Origin: Macrolepiota albuminosa
Taxonomy: Eukaryota > Basidiomycota > Agaricomycetes > Agaricales > Agaricaceae
DNA: 64,000 nt
Direction of reading: 5' to 3'
NCBI GenBank assembly: GCA_027475525.1
Contig: JAMWFC010000049.1
Span: 1,613,297 to 1,677,296, forward strand
A program made the position numbers and the translations under genes. Shown here one piece after another: positions 19,671 through 31,506 of this stretch. The notes beneath the pieces were generated by a model that was not told the DNA's origin, did no database searches, and saw only the letters and a program-made list of their open reading frames with translations. Every line of letters begins with the position of its first letter. Within the stretch, counting starts at the first letter, position 1.

Positions 19671-21009
19671 CTACATATCATTATAAGCTTCGCCTCCTGC
19701 AATTTTGTCAATCTCTATTGCTTCATCGAGACCAACAAACAGCCAAAAGTCAGAAAGACGTAAGACGAGCTAAGCTACTCTACATTACCCAAGACCTGAA
19801 AGAACTGCCTTGGTCCCATGCCCACCGCAGTTCGCACATCTGAGCCCGAAGTCTTCAATGACTGGAGGGCTGCGCGAATCCCGTGAATTGCCGGAATTGA
19901 CGTAATTAAAGGGAAGACTTGGCAACAGTCAACCCATGGGAAGACTCGGGAGAATAACCAGACTCACTGACGATTTTCACACCGAGAGCCTTGGCATCTT
20001 CAACAGTGAAATCCGGGGTGGAACCGCCATGTACTACATTCAAGAGGACCTGTCTAACCTCAGACTGGGCCTATGGCAAAAAAGACATTGTAACGCACAG
20101 GCGTGGGCGAAAGCTCTTTAATAGTTCGAGCCAGTTCCTCGCGATTCCCAACCCCCTGAAGGAAGGCAACTTCGCAAAATAGTAAATCAAAAGCCGGTTT
20201 GGAAACAATATACGTATAAACATACCGTCAGCGCCCACTTCAATCGCCAATTTTAACCTCTTCAGTGCCTCATCCAATCCTAAACTCTGTGCTGCGTCCG
20301 TTCTGGCGATGAGTACGATGTCACAACCTGGAATTCTAGCGCGCGCTGCGACGGCGGCGCGAATGCGAGCGATAAACTCGGAAACAGGAACAATTTGCTT
20401 GCCGAGGAGATGACCGCAGCGCTTAGACTGGACCTAAAGTAGAAGAACAATCAGCCACCTGGAACTGTAAGTGCGGGATCTGGACTCTACGAAGTCTATC
20501 TCACTTGATCTTCAATATGTAGCCCCGCGACGCCCGCGCGTGCATAGGCGGTGACTGTCCTCGCTACCATAACGGGACCACCGAAACTGGAGATATCCCA
20601 TGTTCATTTACACAATCAACGGGGACTGTGAGGATTTGTTCACCCTGTGTCGGCGTCACATATGAGGGGGGTCTGTGGAGATAGTCCCGCTATCATCGTC
20701 GCGTTCTACATCAGATACATGTTTGACCGTGTGAGTACAAGAAGATGTACCAAACGAACTTGGATAAAATCATTCTGGGTCGCGATTGCCAAGTCGGGCT
20801 GGCCGAGCATCGAAGCCGTCGTCGCAGCCCCGCTCATGTACAAGGTCTCAAAACCAGCCTCGAGAGCCAGGCGTGCTGAGATCCCATCGTATACGCCGGG
20901 AGCCACCTAGCGAGGTTCCTAATGATACTGCCTCATAACAATCGAAACAGATACATACAATTGTGCCACCAGACTTGAGTTGCTGGCGGAAGCGTGTGCT
21001 AGTGTTCAT
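19671..21009 (-). CDS. ICL/PEP-mutase superfamily enzyme (291 aa, nine exons)
   Basis: A complete gene, probably a C-C or P-C bond lyase/mutase acting on a 2-oxo or dicarboxylic acid (isocitrate lyase/PEP phosphomutase superfamily). Exons: 21009-20959, 20906-20760, 20705-20644, 20586-20505, 20433-20226, 20169-20099, 20049-19968, 19917-19789, 19714-19671, summing to exactly 292 codons with stop. Conserved motifs: APGVYDGISARLALEAGF, PLICDADTGFGGP (Mg-binding loop), GLHIEDQ, the catalytic loop KRCGHL (Cys kept) and VLIARTDA. The C-terminus ends EIDKIAGGEAYNDM. Introns are 46-74 nt. Two donors are GTGCGT and GTTCGT. The exact substrate cannot be told from sequence: oxaloacetate acetylhydrolase-like, 2-methylisocitrate lyase-like and PEP-mutase-like members share these motifs. 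No damage is seen. Confidence 0.9.
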
Positions 21010-21439
21010 CGTTTCCAGGCGATATGATTATGGAAATCCATACAGAATATAAATACCTCGATCATCACATGGCACCTACAACTACACGGCCAATGGAAGG
21101 AATAAAAAGTTCGGAGAATTAGAAGCTGGCACTCACGTGCGTATGCACTTGGGGCATTTGCGACAAGCAAGATAGGACAAGGGACATGAGTAAAACTCGG
21201 TGATTGTTTAGACCAAGCCAAATTCCAAGCCAGCCGGGAGAACAAAAACATGTACTGACACAAGAAAAGCGTCCAGTAAGTCACACACTTGGTACAAGAG
21301 AAGGCAATGCATAATATTTGTGTCTGCATGAACATATAGCACATAGTAACGGTATGCAATGTGTAGGGAGTCGTTATCTGACGGACAAATGGACAGGCGT
21401 ATATGAAAACGCCAACTGACTAGAGAATCGGCCGACTCT
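21010..21439. other. Intergenic between eL37 and the ICL/PEPM gene
   Basis: Upstream (promoter) region of the ICL/PEP-mutase gene and downstream of the eL37 stop. No further feature seen. Confidence 0.5.
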
Positions 21440-21947
21440 TTATGCCTCAGTAGTCGCCTTGGTCCTCTTTTTAGCCACTGTGTTCTCCCTGCAACATCAC
21501 GAAGAAGCCGAAATGAGCGCTTCGTTCAGAGTAACTCTTGGTAAGAAGCTACGCACCTGAACCCGTTCTTGAACCGCCTCGAAACGTGCTTCAAGTACTG
21601 CATCCTTCCTGTTCCAGTGGTCTTTCTGCGCTTCGCCTTCTGACCCCATTCATACGATCTCAGCTTAGCAGAGGGGTATCCGCACTGTGCGCAGGCTGCA
21701 TAAACAAGTACGAGTTGAAGATTGAGTATAGATCTGTTGTGAAGATGGGGGATGAGGCGCACTCTTGTGTTGCTTGTGGAAAGCACGGTTGCCGCAGCGG
21801 CGGCAGAGCGTGTGCGACTTGGTGTGTCTTACCGAAGGACGAGGTACCTAACGACGAAAACGGAGACAAAGACGAAAGCAAAGACGAGGAGCCGATGTCA
21901 ATACAGGCTGAACGTGATCACAGATAAATGGCGAACGAACCTTTCGT
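21440..21947 (-). CDS. RPL37: 60S ribosomal protein eL37 (RPL37), with apparent 2-nt deletion
   Basis: A zinc-binding protein of the large ribosomal subunit. Exons read on the minus strand: micro-exon 21947-21941 (T-K-G), 21847-21763, 21695-21557, 21488-21440. Landmarks: [55 protein letters not shown] and SRRFKNGFR, so both CxxC pairs of the zinc site are present. It ends [16 protein letters not shown]. The exon carrying the start ATG was not found. Near codon 9 the sequence reads TTCGGTAAGACACACC, where FGKRHTK would need two more bases (most simply a missing CG after AAG). This is either an assembly indel or a real frameshift. Position and intron content otherwise look like the functional gene. 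Confidence 0.85.
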
Positions 21948-22740
21948 CTATAAGAGAGACCAGGTAAGATCGTCAGTATCAATTAATCCATAGAGTACAC
22001 CAAAAAAAGGCGCAATGCACACTCATATCCCCCAGCCTTCACACATCCCAAGACACCAAAGGCAGCAAGCGAAACTCCAACCAACGTCCTCTCCTTCGCT
22101 CAGGCAAGCCCAACGACATCCAATCGCCCCTCATCCAATCCACCCAATCTGTCCCTCCACGCGCGCCCAACTCCGCGAATCCACACACTCAAAAGGTCCG
22201 GGTATATCATCGTGAAGCAGCGTAAACTCGCCATCTCGTCGTTTTCTTGAGGATTTTTGGGTGTCGGTGTCGGGTGCGGAGCGTCCCCGACCCTCTTACG
22301 TAAGTAAGAGAAAGGGTTTTTACAAGCTCGAACGTCTTCCTCACAAGTTCGTTGCAGATCACGTGATGTTCCAGAATGCTCTAGAAGTTTCTATTAAGTT
22401 CCTTATTAGTATTTTTGTCTCACTTACTTTTTTCAAATCATTATTCACTCAATCAACGACTTTATCAACGAGACTTTAAACTTGTCTGTTTTGTTACCAT
22501 TTGTCTTACTTGGCAACAATGGTACTGATTCATTGAAGTTCATTCCCAGTGAAAACTGGCTCTGGGAAGATCCGAAGGGATCTGAAAATAGTTACAATTT
22601 CTGATACGGTCCGGTTCAGGCTGACATTCTAAACCCAGACACATTAAATTTAGATTTGGCTAAACACGATCACATGGAGCGTGTTTACCAACTTGTGTGT
22701 TATCATTTGTGCATATTTAACAGCACTCCTTACGCTTTCA
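21948..22740. other. eL37 upstream region and unassigned sequence
   Basis: Contains the likely eL37 promoter and missing first exon. ORFs at 22015 and 22261 have no family features. Confidence 0.4.
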
Positions 22741-22744
22741 ACGT

Positions 22745-22925
22745 AGCACGTGTCCTGTCTCAACTTCTTTCAGCTCTTCGACTCTTTGCAAAATTGACTC
22801 ATCCGTTTTTATCCCATCATTGCCATGTAAACCTTCGAACTCGACAACTGTACAGCCTTCCAATCTACTACATGAGTTGGTTGACCTGTATTTCGAGCGC
22901 GTTAATTCGCATTTCCCTTTGACAA
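22745..22925 (+). pseudogene. Possible fragment of a fungal-specific transcription-factor domain
   Basis: One frame reads NLLHELVDLYFERVNSHFPL, resembling the start of the fungal transcription-factor middle homology region, which usually continues with LHRPTF. Here the next residues diverge (TRDSTR then a stop), so at most a short fragment remains. Weak call based on one motif. Confidence 0.3.
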
Positions 22926-23030
22926 GGGATTCCACACGTATGTAGTTGAATGGGACGAGACGTTTAAGGAAGGACCTTTGCTCTGGCCATGTGAGAGGGT
23001 TCCAACTACTGAGACATTCTGATCACCACG

Positions 23031-24310
23031 ATGTCAACCGACTCTGATTTTCTCTTCCCTCCTTCATCTGCTTATTCCGAGCTAACAAATGTGCGTAATC
23101 ATTCTTATCTTGACCTCCTGACTGCATACAATCAATCTCAAGTGGATCTCAAGCACTCAAAAAATGAATTACATTGCCTTGAGTATGTACTTTTACATTT
23201 GTATGTGAATATATGCCACTAAGAATATAAATTTGTAGAACCGAACTTGCTTATTTTCGTAATCTCACTACCAAGCTTGCTGATGCTGCAAGTTCTCGAC
23301 CAGCATCTGAAATTCATCATCCTTCTGCTCCAACTGACTTGCTGGTTCTGAAACACCATGATTTTGCTGATTGAGCTGAGCATTCAAACATCAATCAGTT
23401 CCTGAGACCGCTACTCAGCTGTCAAGTGAACCAATTGTTCTGAAGAAACCCAGCAAGTTACTTCAGGTGAAAGAGGGAGCTATGACAGCTCGGTAAGTTC
23501 TTACTATTTTGATAATATATTGTTTATATCTTTGGAACAGTAATCTATACATCCTCGACTATCTTATGGAGCATTCAAGCTGAGTTTGTGGCCGTATGGA
23601 AAGCCTGTGATGCTGACACCAAAAAGGTAGATTTTATTGATCTTGTTGAAACACTAATACATCTCGTTTCTAGATATACAATACATTATCAAATGAACGA
23701 ACAAAAGCCAAAAAAATCACTTAGCATTGTCTCAAGATCAAATTGAAAGTATGTTTATACCTTATTTTATGTTTATGGCTTAGTGATTTTGTTTCGTGCG
23801 TTATTAGTGTGGATTCTTACATACCAGGAGCAGCTTTAGTATAGATATTTTCAGACAGAATCGGATTGTATCTAAATTAGAAATAGCAATAAATTATTGT
23901 TACAATTCAGATTATTTCAGAACATCTATGATACGACAGGATAAGCTATTTGGATGGTGTCAGAACCTTTCGTCCAGCCTCAGATGACTTCAGAAATATT
24001 TCTGATTTTATATGCAATATCTGAAACATACACATCCGGACCTACTCAGATATTTTCAGTCAGCTCCAGATCCTGTTCTCACCGGGGTTCATTCTTCATA
24101 TCCTCCACTAGTCCTGTGACTCATTTCTCAATAGTCAAAGCAGAAAACAAGAAACATCCTCAAACTTCTCATCATCAAACTTACATGCCAAGCACCGGTG
24201 AGTGTTCAAAGAAGTTCTGTTCTCATCCTCATGTACTAAGAAGAAATGCTTGTCTCAGAAGTTTTGCTCATGGTACAAACTGCTTGGAAGATGGGCTATG
24301 TAGGTAGGCG
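23031..24310 (+). pseudogene. Unrecognised decayed gene, N-terminal part
   Basis: ATG at 23031 opens a frame with LTNVRNHSYLDLLTAYNQSQ and a probable coiled coil. A GT-AG intron-like gap precedes more codons in related frames (ELAYFRNLTTKLADAASS). Frames then become broken. The combination resembles repeated hypothetical genes I associate with agaric genomes, but I cannot name the family. It may have been one locus with the decayed gene at 24.6-26.8 kb. Confidence 0.35.
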
Positions 24311-24639
24311 ATGCCCACCGTCTATTACAATGAGCCATAAACAACATGTGCTCTTCCTCCCGCTTCAGCAAACCATGGGAATTCATGATCAGGAACCAGT
24401 AAACCTTGGCTAATAGACCAGCTTTCCCAGTCTGTTTCTGTGATGCCGATAATCTTAAGACCTCAATCAGACATATCAGGTGATTTGCTTGCTTCATATT
24501 ATGTATTAATTCTGACCTCACAATGAAGGCTATCCACTTGGCAGTTATGCCAATGGAGAGCCACTATTCAGTTTCTTCTACAGATTTAAATTCAAGCCAG
24601 CACTTTATGTTCAGCACCACTATCTGCTGTTTTTACTGC

Positions 24640-26841
24640 AGGCTGTCGCCATTGCTGATGCCTATATCAATAAACAGAAGGTGTCAGGTCATAGGACCGA
24701 AGATCTTGCTGCAGAATGGTACAAGCATATTGGTAATCCTCAGAGCAAGGTTCATGTGGAGATGTATACTGTGGCAATTGACATGATTACACCTTTGGAA
24801 GAAATCAAAGATATTTTAAACAAGGATGTCCCATTTGAGGATATTCTAGTGGAGTTCTGTGGGTATTTGGTCAGCCATGAAGAATCTGGTGCTGATATTG
24901 TTTCCCAGTAACGGACTTCCTGGCCAAAGTCTCGAAGAAAATCAAACCTGAGGGGAATGATCCAGAACCTGCTTTCATCTTCTATTTCGATGAAGCACAT
25001 CATCTTACCAAGGCCACGGTAACACCTAAAGAGGTACCAAAATGCACAGCTTATCAGTGCCTGTGTAAAGCCTTCACTTATATGACAGGAGTGCCAGTCT
25101 TTGCACTATTCCTGTCAATGTATTCACATTTATCTGAATCTACCCCAAGTGCACAAAATTTCTGGTCTTCCCACTCCGTGTCATTTGAGTCTGCAGAAAG
25201 TGATGATAATATGCATGTCCCTTTTATCAAACTTCCTTTTGATGTCTGGAAGGAACCGATCCTTGTGACTGAAGGCAAGCATTCTCCTGAGGAAATATGT
25301 TCCTTGCAGTTCATGGCACAATTTGGTCATCCACTGTAAGTCATATATATTTGGTATTTTGCGTTCTTTGTTACTCAAGCTGTGTATTCCACGTTTTGTG
25401 CAGTTTTAGAACACTAGCCAACAAATGAAGAGTTCATGATGGCTTATGCCATGAAAAAATTGGAATTATGTCTTGAGGATACGACTTGGAATAAACTTCA
25501 TGATTACCCTCTTAAAGAGCTGCTTCCACCTCTTGCTGTTCGTGTTGATCTGACCTTTGAGTCAAACTGAGACAAAGCTGTTTTACTTGAAGAGCTCCTT
25601 GTCACCAGCAGCATGCAAACTGTGTACTCCGTTCCACAGCATCAACAGTATCTCTGTAGTGGATACTCATCCAAACTTTCATGGCAGAAGCGGCTTCTCG
25701 TGCGATATTCAAAAGATGTCTCATCAAAGTAGTAAGAGGGAATCACATCCAAGACCAACAGTGATCAGAAGAGATAATCAATGAGATCATAGCAATATAC
25801 AAGTATGACATACCATGTGCCATCTCAGCATGGCTTGATAAGGAACTGATCGACAAGGGACAGAGAAAGGAACTGGTCTCAAGGATACTTTGCACTCTGG
25901 CCCACAACATCTTGATCTTGAAGAACTCCACCTCTAGAGGCAATTTTCTCCAGGCCAAGGTCTCGTTCAGCCAAATGATTCCTGTCATTGACTTTCTCCG
26001 TGCTCTCATCCCAAAGGAGGACATTAAGAAAGTTCTTAGAGCATAGCCTGCAAACATGCAAAGAAAGACGCTTAAAAAAGCATTCAAAAACGTGTTTGTG
26101 CATTTTACGCAGTTTGTCAAGGCAGGCAACAAGTTGACAATCACCGATGAAGCTACCTACCTGCTTTTTGTAAGGGGTGCGGCAATCCAAGGCTACCTGA
26201 ATATGGATCAAGCTAACCTTCTGATTCCTGTGTGGATTAAAAGCAATAAGTATCCAAACCGATGGAGTATGACCGCCACCTTTATTCAAGTGAAGAACAG
26301 GGTCAACAACACGTTCATTCACATTGACGTCCAGAAGACCTTTTAGTTCTTAAGCTAGACTGAGACCAAGCAAGAACTACGCCCATATATTACTATTGTG
26401 ATGGAGCTTGAAGTCCTGGCATTCAAGCCGAAGAGCACGCAAGCACCTAAAACAAAGAAAAAAAAAGGGGAAACTCTGCCTAACATGTCTGCAACTCCTT
26501 CTAAAGGCAAGTCGAACCCACAAGTTACTATGTCGCCCTCTGGTGTTAGGGTTTCCTCATTCACACACAATCAAGCGTTACGGAAAAGACCTGACACTTA
26601 CCCACATTACAAAATACACATTACAGGATGTTCAAAACGGGTGTACAATGTCGTTGGTGAATTTTCTTACTCCAGTCTTTTGGCACACAAGGATATGTTG
26701 GCAGAACATCTGCGAACTGACCCCAGGTTTCTTAATGTGATCCAGCATATGAAGCCTTATTGGGTAGCTCAGTCGTCGTATGATTGGGCAGAGGTGAAAA
26801 ACAGAAGTCGTATTGGTGCTCATGTCATTAAGGACTAGGAT
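24640..26841 (+). pseudogene. Large decayed gene with an FDEAH segment (unrecognised family)
   Basis: Broken plus-strand frames can be followed across 2.2 kb: HRTEDLAAEWYKHIGNPQSK, AFIFYFDEAHHLTKA (Walker B/DEAH-like), TYMTGVPVFALFLSMYSHLS, PFIKLPFDVWKEPILVTEGK, EEICSLQFMAQFGHPL before a GTAAGT donor, then LLPPLAVRVDLTFESN, later GAAIQGYLNMDQANLLIPVW and FIQVKNRVNNTFIHI. Stops and frame changes are frequent, several explained by CAG to TAG. The acidic DEAH-type motif and layout recall multi-copy basidiomycete proteins with NTPase-like cores, with a faint likeness to Crinkler-type proteins. That assignment is inference. A 162-bp piece is duplicated at 28631. Confidence 0.5.
26234..26395 (+). 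repeat. 162-bp dispersed duplication, copy A
   Basis: Matches 28631-28792 over its whole length with scattered substitutions. Copy A has TAG twice where copy B keeps CAG, and several CG/TG differences. Part of the decayed FDEAH gene. Confidence 0.93.
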
Positions 26842-28630
26842 GGGGAAGGTGTTATGGCGGATGACTCTGATGACTCCGATGAAGAACGCGAGGGCGTGAG
26901 CATTAATGAATCCTCAAATGAAGGCGACGAATACTCGAGTGAAGAGGACAAAGCCATGGATAGTTGAGTATTGATGCTTAGGAAGCTGTTTGCTGATTCT
27001 CAATAGCTGACACTCAGGAGCCTTCCTGCTCATGTTAATTAAATACTAGCACTCATGTCACCACAACGCTACATGTCTACTATATACCTTATTGTCTGTT
27101 ACTTACAATGACCTACTTGTTCGTCCCTACTGGACATCACTGAAGAAATACCTTAATATCCAAAGTGAGTGATCGCCTCATAAATCTGTTTCAGGTTATG
27201 AAGAGAGGATTTTAGCCGTAGAGCTTTGATACTGAAGTTAGCCCTGCTTTTTTTTCAGCTCAAACTTGGAATGCCAAGAGGTACGCAAAGCTAGTCAATC
27301 CACACTGTTTCGAGTGATGTCACCATGATATAGCGCTGTGAGGTTCGCACCTAAAGTAGTACTAATAGCACCTTTCCCCTGTCCCAAAAATGTTTGAGTC
27401 GCAAAGCCAAACTTGGCAAGCTTGTTCATTAATCAATTAATCTCTTTTGAAAGTACAACAGAGAACATTTGCGGAATGTCCAAGGGACAATTCATTGTCT
27501 TGTTTCATACAGCATCCTAAACTATGTTGTTGACCAGAATCGATGTTTGACTTTGGAAGATATGCACATTATACTACTGGGCTGGGGCCAGGGTAATCAA
27601 TGGATAATTCAGACATATCTAACCAAGGTCCACTTTTATACAACCAGTATTTCTTTCAGCTACATACATACATACATATATCAAAATAGAAATGGAAGCA
27701 TTCTATGCATTTTATCATCCTACACGAGTGTGGATAGATGTCCAGACAAACTGTGAGCTCGAGCCGCATGCATCCGATGTTTGAGGTTTAACGTTTTTTT
27801 TCCCCATAAAATGGCTAGTTACATGCATGCATGCATACATTGCAAGGTGTCTGTCATTTTTGTTAAAGATCCTGGACCTCGATGGATAGTGGATACGATG
27901 TCGACGGTGGACAGTGGACGATTAAGGTCAGTGTCTGCATTGTGTCAGGCTTATTTAGTTCTTTCTTAGACCTGACAGTAAGATTGTGGATAGAGATGAA
28001 AGCGGAGAGGGGCAGAGTCGACGGGGGAACAGAACAGGGATGCACTCTCCCTCACCCTCGATGCATAATGCATGAAGGCTGGCTGGCGGGTCGACCAACC
28101 AACCAACCCTGCTGGGGATGGGATGGGATTTACCAGCCAGGAAACCACAACCACTTGCAAAAATACAAACTTGGAGTTTGCGTGTTGTACTTGATTGCCT
28201 CGCAAGGGTTCTGCTGAGGAGGCTACCCAAGTCCCACAAGTTCAAGATGATTCAGAGGGTGTGAAGGCTACGCTACGTAGGGCAGAGAGAGACCCTTCAA
28301 CTTCGAACACTCCAGATGCGTCATGGTTGAGAGTATGTCTGTATGTCTGTCTGGTTTCACGCTACCAGGGAAGGGAGGGAGGGAGGGAGGATGTGGGTCA
28401 GGTGGGTTGGGACCGCCTTTGTAGTTCATGATAAGGTTCCACCATGTTACCTTCTCCCAAAGTGTGGGTCTGGCCAGTGGGCGGTGGGGCAGTGGGGTCT
28501 GAGGACCTGAGTATATGAGTGTGAGGCATTGTTCCATCTGAACAGGGCCCTGCTGCGTTCATGCACGATACGACGAGTACAATGTCCAGCTGCTGAAACT
28601 CGCACCACACAACTCAGGAAAGCCAAACGA
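26842..28630. other. Unassigned region with simple repeats
   Basis: No gene supported. Contains ATGCATGC-type simple sequence near 27820-27840, CCAACCAACCAACC near 28095-28107 and a (GGGA)n run at about 28373-28392. It ends where the second copy of the 162-bp duplication begins. Confidence 0.5.
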
Positions 28631-28792
28631 GGATTAAAAGCAATAAGTATCCAAACTGATGGAGTATGACCGCCATCTTTATTCAAGTGAAGAACAGGGT
28701 CAACAACACGTTCATTCACATCGACGTCCAGAAGACCTTTCAGTTCTTCAGCCAGACTGAGACCAAGCAAGAACTATGCCTGTATATTACTA
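28631..28792 (+). repeat. 162-bp dispersed duplication, copy B
   Basis: Copy of 26234-26395. This copy keeps the sense codons (FQFFSQTETKQEL) where copy A has stops. Flanking DNA is unrelated, so only this gene piece moved or survived. Confidence 0.93.
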
Positions 28793-28941
28793 CACTTACA
28801 TAAGCGTTCATCCAGATAAACACTTACATAAGTGTTTGTGTACACAAACAATATCATATGTAAGACATACATGATAATAAAAGAAAAAGAAAAATATAAT
28901 AAGAGTCAGTGACCAGCACATGCGCCACTACGATAGAAATA

Positions 28942-29688
28942 TCACAACCCAAAATCAAACACATTCTTCCCTGTCCTAACAGCATCCAACAATCCTTTCC
29001 CCACTAACTTTTCAACAAGATTCAACAACAAATCATCGAAACCTCTATGTACAATGACCTGCACCGTGACAGGCAATATCTCCCATTGCCTACTACTATG
29101 GCTATAATACCCCACCTGGCCCAGTGGAATTGTCACTTCAGGAAACTCCACTGTAGACATGACATAAATGAAATAAATGGACTGCTTTGCCATGTTTCGA
29201 TCTTCACCAACTGGACCTGCAAGCAGGGCCTGTGCAGCCCCTTCCATATTGATGTGGTATGACAGCTGGCCACTGGTGCTCACATCATAAATGAACAATG
29301 AGTTGAAGCACAACTTGATATCCACTTTGATAAGATCTGACACCACAGACTTGTAGAACACATGAAGGATGCATTGGGCTGTGACAACAAAGTCTTGCGC
29401 TGTGTGTTTATCACCATGTGAGAACACTGCCTTCATGCGCAGTGTGGAGTTGAACTGGTCCTTATATGCCTCAACAAGCGGTTTGCCAACAGACACCCAG
29501 AAATGGTACTCAGCTAGGGTGTTTGATGCAAGCTAGAATTTGGCAAAGTCATGTAAGGGCAAGGAAGTGGTGAAATTGATCAGGACAACGGTTATTTTGA
29601 GGTGTTTTGACAGCGCAGCTACAAAGTCATCCTAGAGGTCTTGGGCTGCGGGGTTGTAGACAGGGAAATGTTCAGTCAGATAGAATAG
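28942..29688 (-). pseudogene. C-terminal part of a fungal amidase
   Basis: Minus-strand frame with FPVYNPAAQDL, ASNTLAEYHFWVSVGKPLVE, FSHGDKHTAQDF, then STVEFPEVTIPLGQVGYYSH, WEILPVTVQVIVHRGFDDLL and a last helix ending VRTGKNVFDFGL. The PEVTIPLG...LPVTVQ...RGFDDLLL arrangement matches the C-terminal end of fungal amidase-signature (PF01425) proteins. The catalytic Ser-Ser-Lys N-terminal portion is absent. Stops occur at the codons before DDFVAAL and before LASNT (each one C-to-T step from Gln or similar). The family call rests on a remembered motif pattern, so confidence is moderate. Confidence 0.5.
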
Positions 29689-29956
29689 TTTTTTGGGGAA
29701 TCAAATTGTTTGGTGTTTCTTTTGGACAGGATCCAGAGAGTGTTTGTATCTACCAGGGTGAATCAGCAACAATCAAAATATATAACATTTGTCTTACTAT
29801 TGAATGCTAGGTCCCTTGTAAAGTAGCATGCTGTATCCATATTCTCTGATAGCGGTAGCACACTGCTCATATCCCAACTTCCATGCGTAGGCCATACATC
29901 TTCTCTATTTCTTCATTTTGATTTTCCTCTTATATTTCTAATCAATCTACACCCTT

Positions 29957-30624
29957 GCTGCTGAACTATATCCAGGTTCATTCTGCCCTACATACACCCA
30001 CTCATTTGTCAAGCTCCTCTTGACACACAACATTCTTCACATGTGCTTCACACAGAACATTGACACACTCAAACAGTGAGCTGGCATCTCTGCAGAAAAA
30101 ATTGTTGAAGTGCATGGTAGCTTTGCAATGCAACACTGTGTCAATTGTCGCATGCCTTTTGATGATAATCAAATGTGGGATATTGTCTTAGGTGAATGGG
30201 CACCAGGGCAGGAAGTGGGCATCCTGAGGTGTAAGGAGGAACAGTGTGGAGGCTTGGTGAAGCCTGACATTGTGTTCTTCAGGGAAGTGGTATGTCATGC
30301 ACTTACTGACCTTCTTACTACAATCAAGTACCAATTTATAAAACCAGCTCTCTGACCACTTCATTGAGAAAATTCCTGCAGTTGACCAGGCCAATCTCCT
30401 TATTATCATTGGCACATCTCTCACTATACACCCTTTTGCATCTCTTGCAGAACTGGTGGACAGAAGCTGCCTCCATGTCTTGATTAACCTCGAGCATGTG
30501 GGTGACATTGGCCAGCGTTCAAGTGGCATTATCCTTTTGAATGAGTGTGATGCAATTGTACAGGAGCTATGTGTGGCACTAGGATGGGCAGAGGAACTTG
30601 AGAAAGCTCATCTCATATGCACCC
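29957..30624 (+). pseudogene. C-terminal half of a sirtuin (SIR2-family NAD-dependent deacylase)
   Basis: Plus-strand frame: ELYPGSF, then CFTQNIDTLKQ-stop-AGISA, HGSFAMQHCVNCRM, a second Cys pair CKEEQCGGLVKPDIVFFRE, a short GTATGT...CCAG intron, then ANLLIIIGTSLTIHPFASLA, LINLEHVGD and CDAIVQELCVALGWAEEL. TQNID, the HG catalytic His and the CxxC...CxxxxC zinc ribbon are hallmarks of class I sirtuins (Sir2/Hst2/SIRT2-like). The N-terminal GAGIS/PDFR NAD-binding part is missing. A TGA at 30077-30079 sits where Arg (CGA) is expected and FFGE has become FFRE. It is a truncated non-functional copy. Confidence 0.88.
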
Positions 30625-31454
30625 ACAAATGCCACAGGCTTTCTCACACTTCTCTTCATGTCACTCCTAAACTTCTCAGACTATTCAGTATGTCCATTAC
30701 CTTCTTCTAACTCAGGACTGAACATATGGCATGAACTTCTCAGACTATTAAGTACATCCATTACCTTTTCTGCAATTGCTATTTTTATAAATAAAGTTGA
30801 AAAATACCCCTTAGTATACTAGTAACCTAATTCAATTGACATTATCACCATTGATCCCATGATTTCTGTAGAAGTTTTTTGCAACCATACAATATACCAG
30901 TACAATATACAAACATATCTTAATCACCGACATGAAGCAACTACTATTAAAACACATCTCAACACTCCATTTGTGACTCACATCTCTCATGAATACAAAT
31001 CAGAACCAACAATCTTCTACATCAGCCAACTCCTCATCTTCAATCAACAGAGATACAAAGTCGTGCCGTGATGAAAAATAACAAAAGATGTATGTGACAA
31101 TCTTATTTATTGCTTCTTTTGGATATGACTTTGATTGATTATTTACACAGTGTACAGCCTTTTAGCCCATGCAGAAAAAGCTGTCAATAATGCAGGCAAG
31201 CACCATTCTCAATATTAAATTTTCTACCAACATACTGACATTATAGCTTTACTTATCAGATGCAGCCATCAATAAAGTAAAAATGAAGAATGAACAGTTG
31301 ATGACTCTAGTACAAAAAATAGGTAAGTAACATCACATTTAAACTAAATGATAATAGCTAATGCTGATTGCACTAGAGTCCCACTGCCAAGAGTTAATAA
31401 TGATACGTTGTCCCTCTGGTGCGCCAGTATGATTGAACCTTGGATTGAGTAGCT
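30625..31454. other. AT-rich unassigned sequence with a short direct repeat
   Basis: A direct repeat of about 35 bp (AACTTCTCAGACTATT...) occurs at about 30670 and 30734, period 64. No gene supported. Confidence 0.5.
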
Positions 31455-31495
31455 CGGCATTCCCAGGGAGTGAATTGCTTAGGCTACTTGATCTA
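31455..31495 (-). repeat. Short relic related to the solo LTR at 45741-46720
   Basis: About 33 bp (GCTCGGCATTCCCAGGGAGT onward) match the solo LTR near 45955-45990 in reverse-complement orientation with two or three changes. The rest of that LTR is not seen here. Confidence 0.5.
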
Positions 31496-31506
31496 AAAGT
31501 AAGTAA

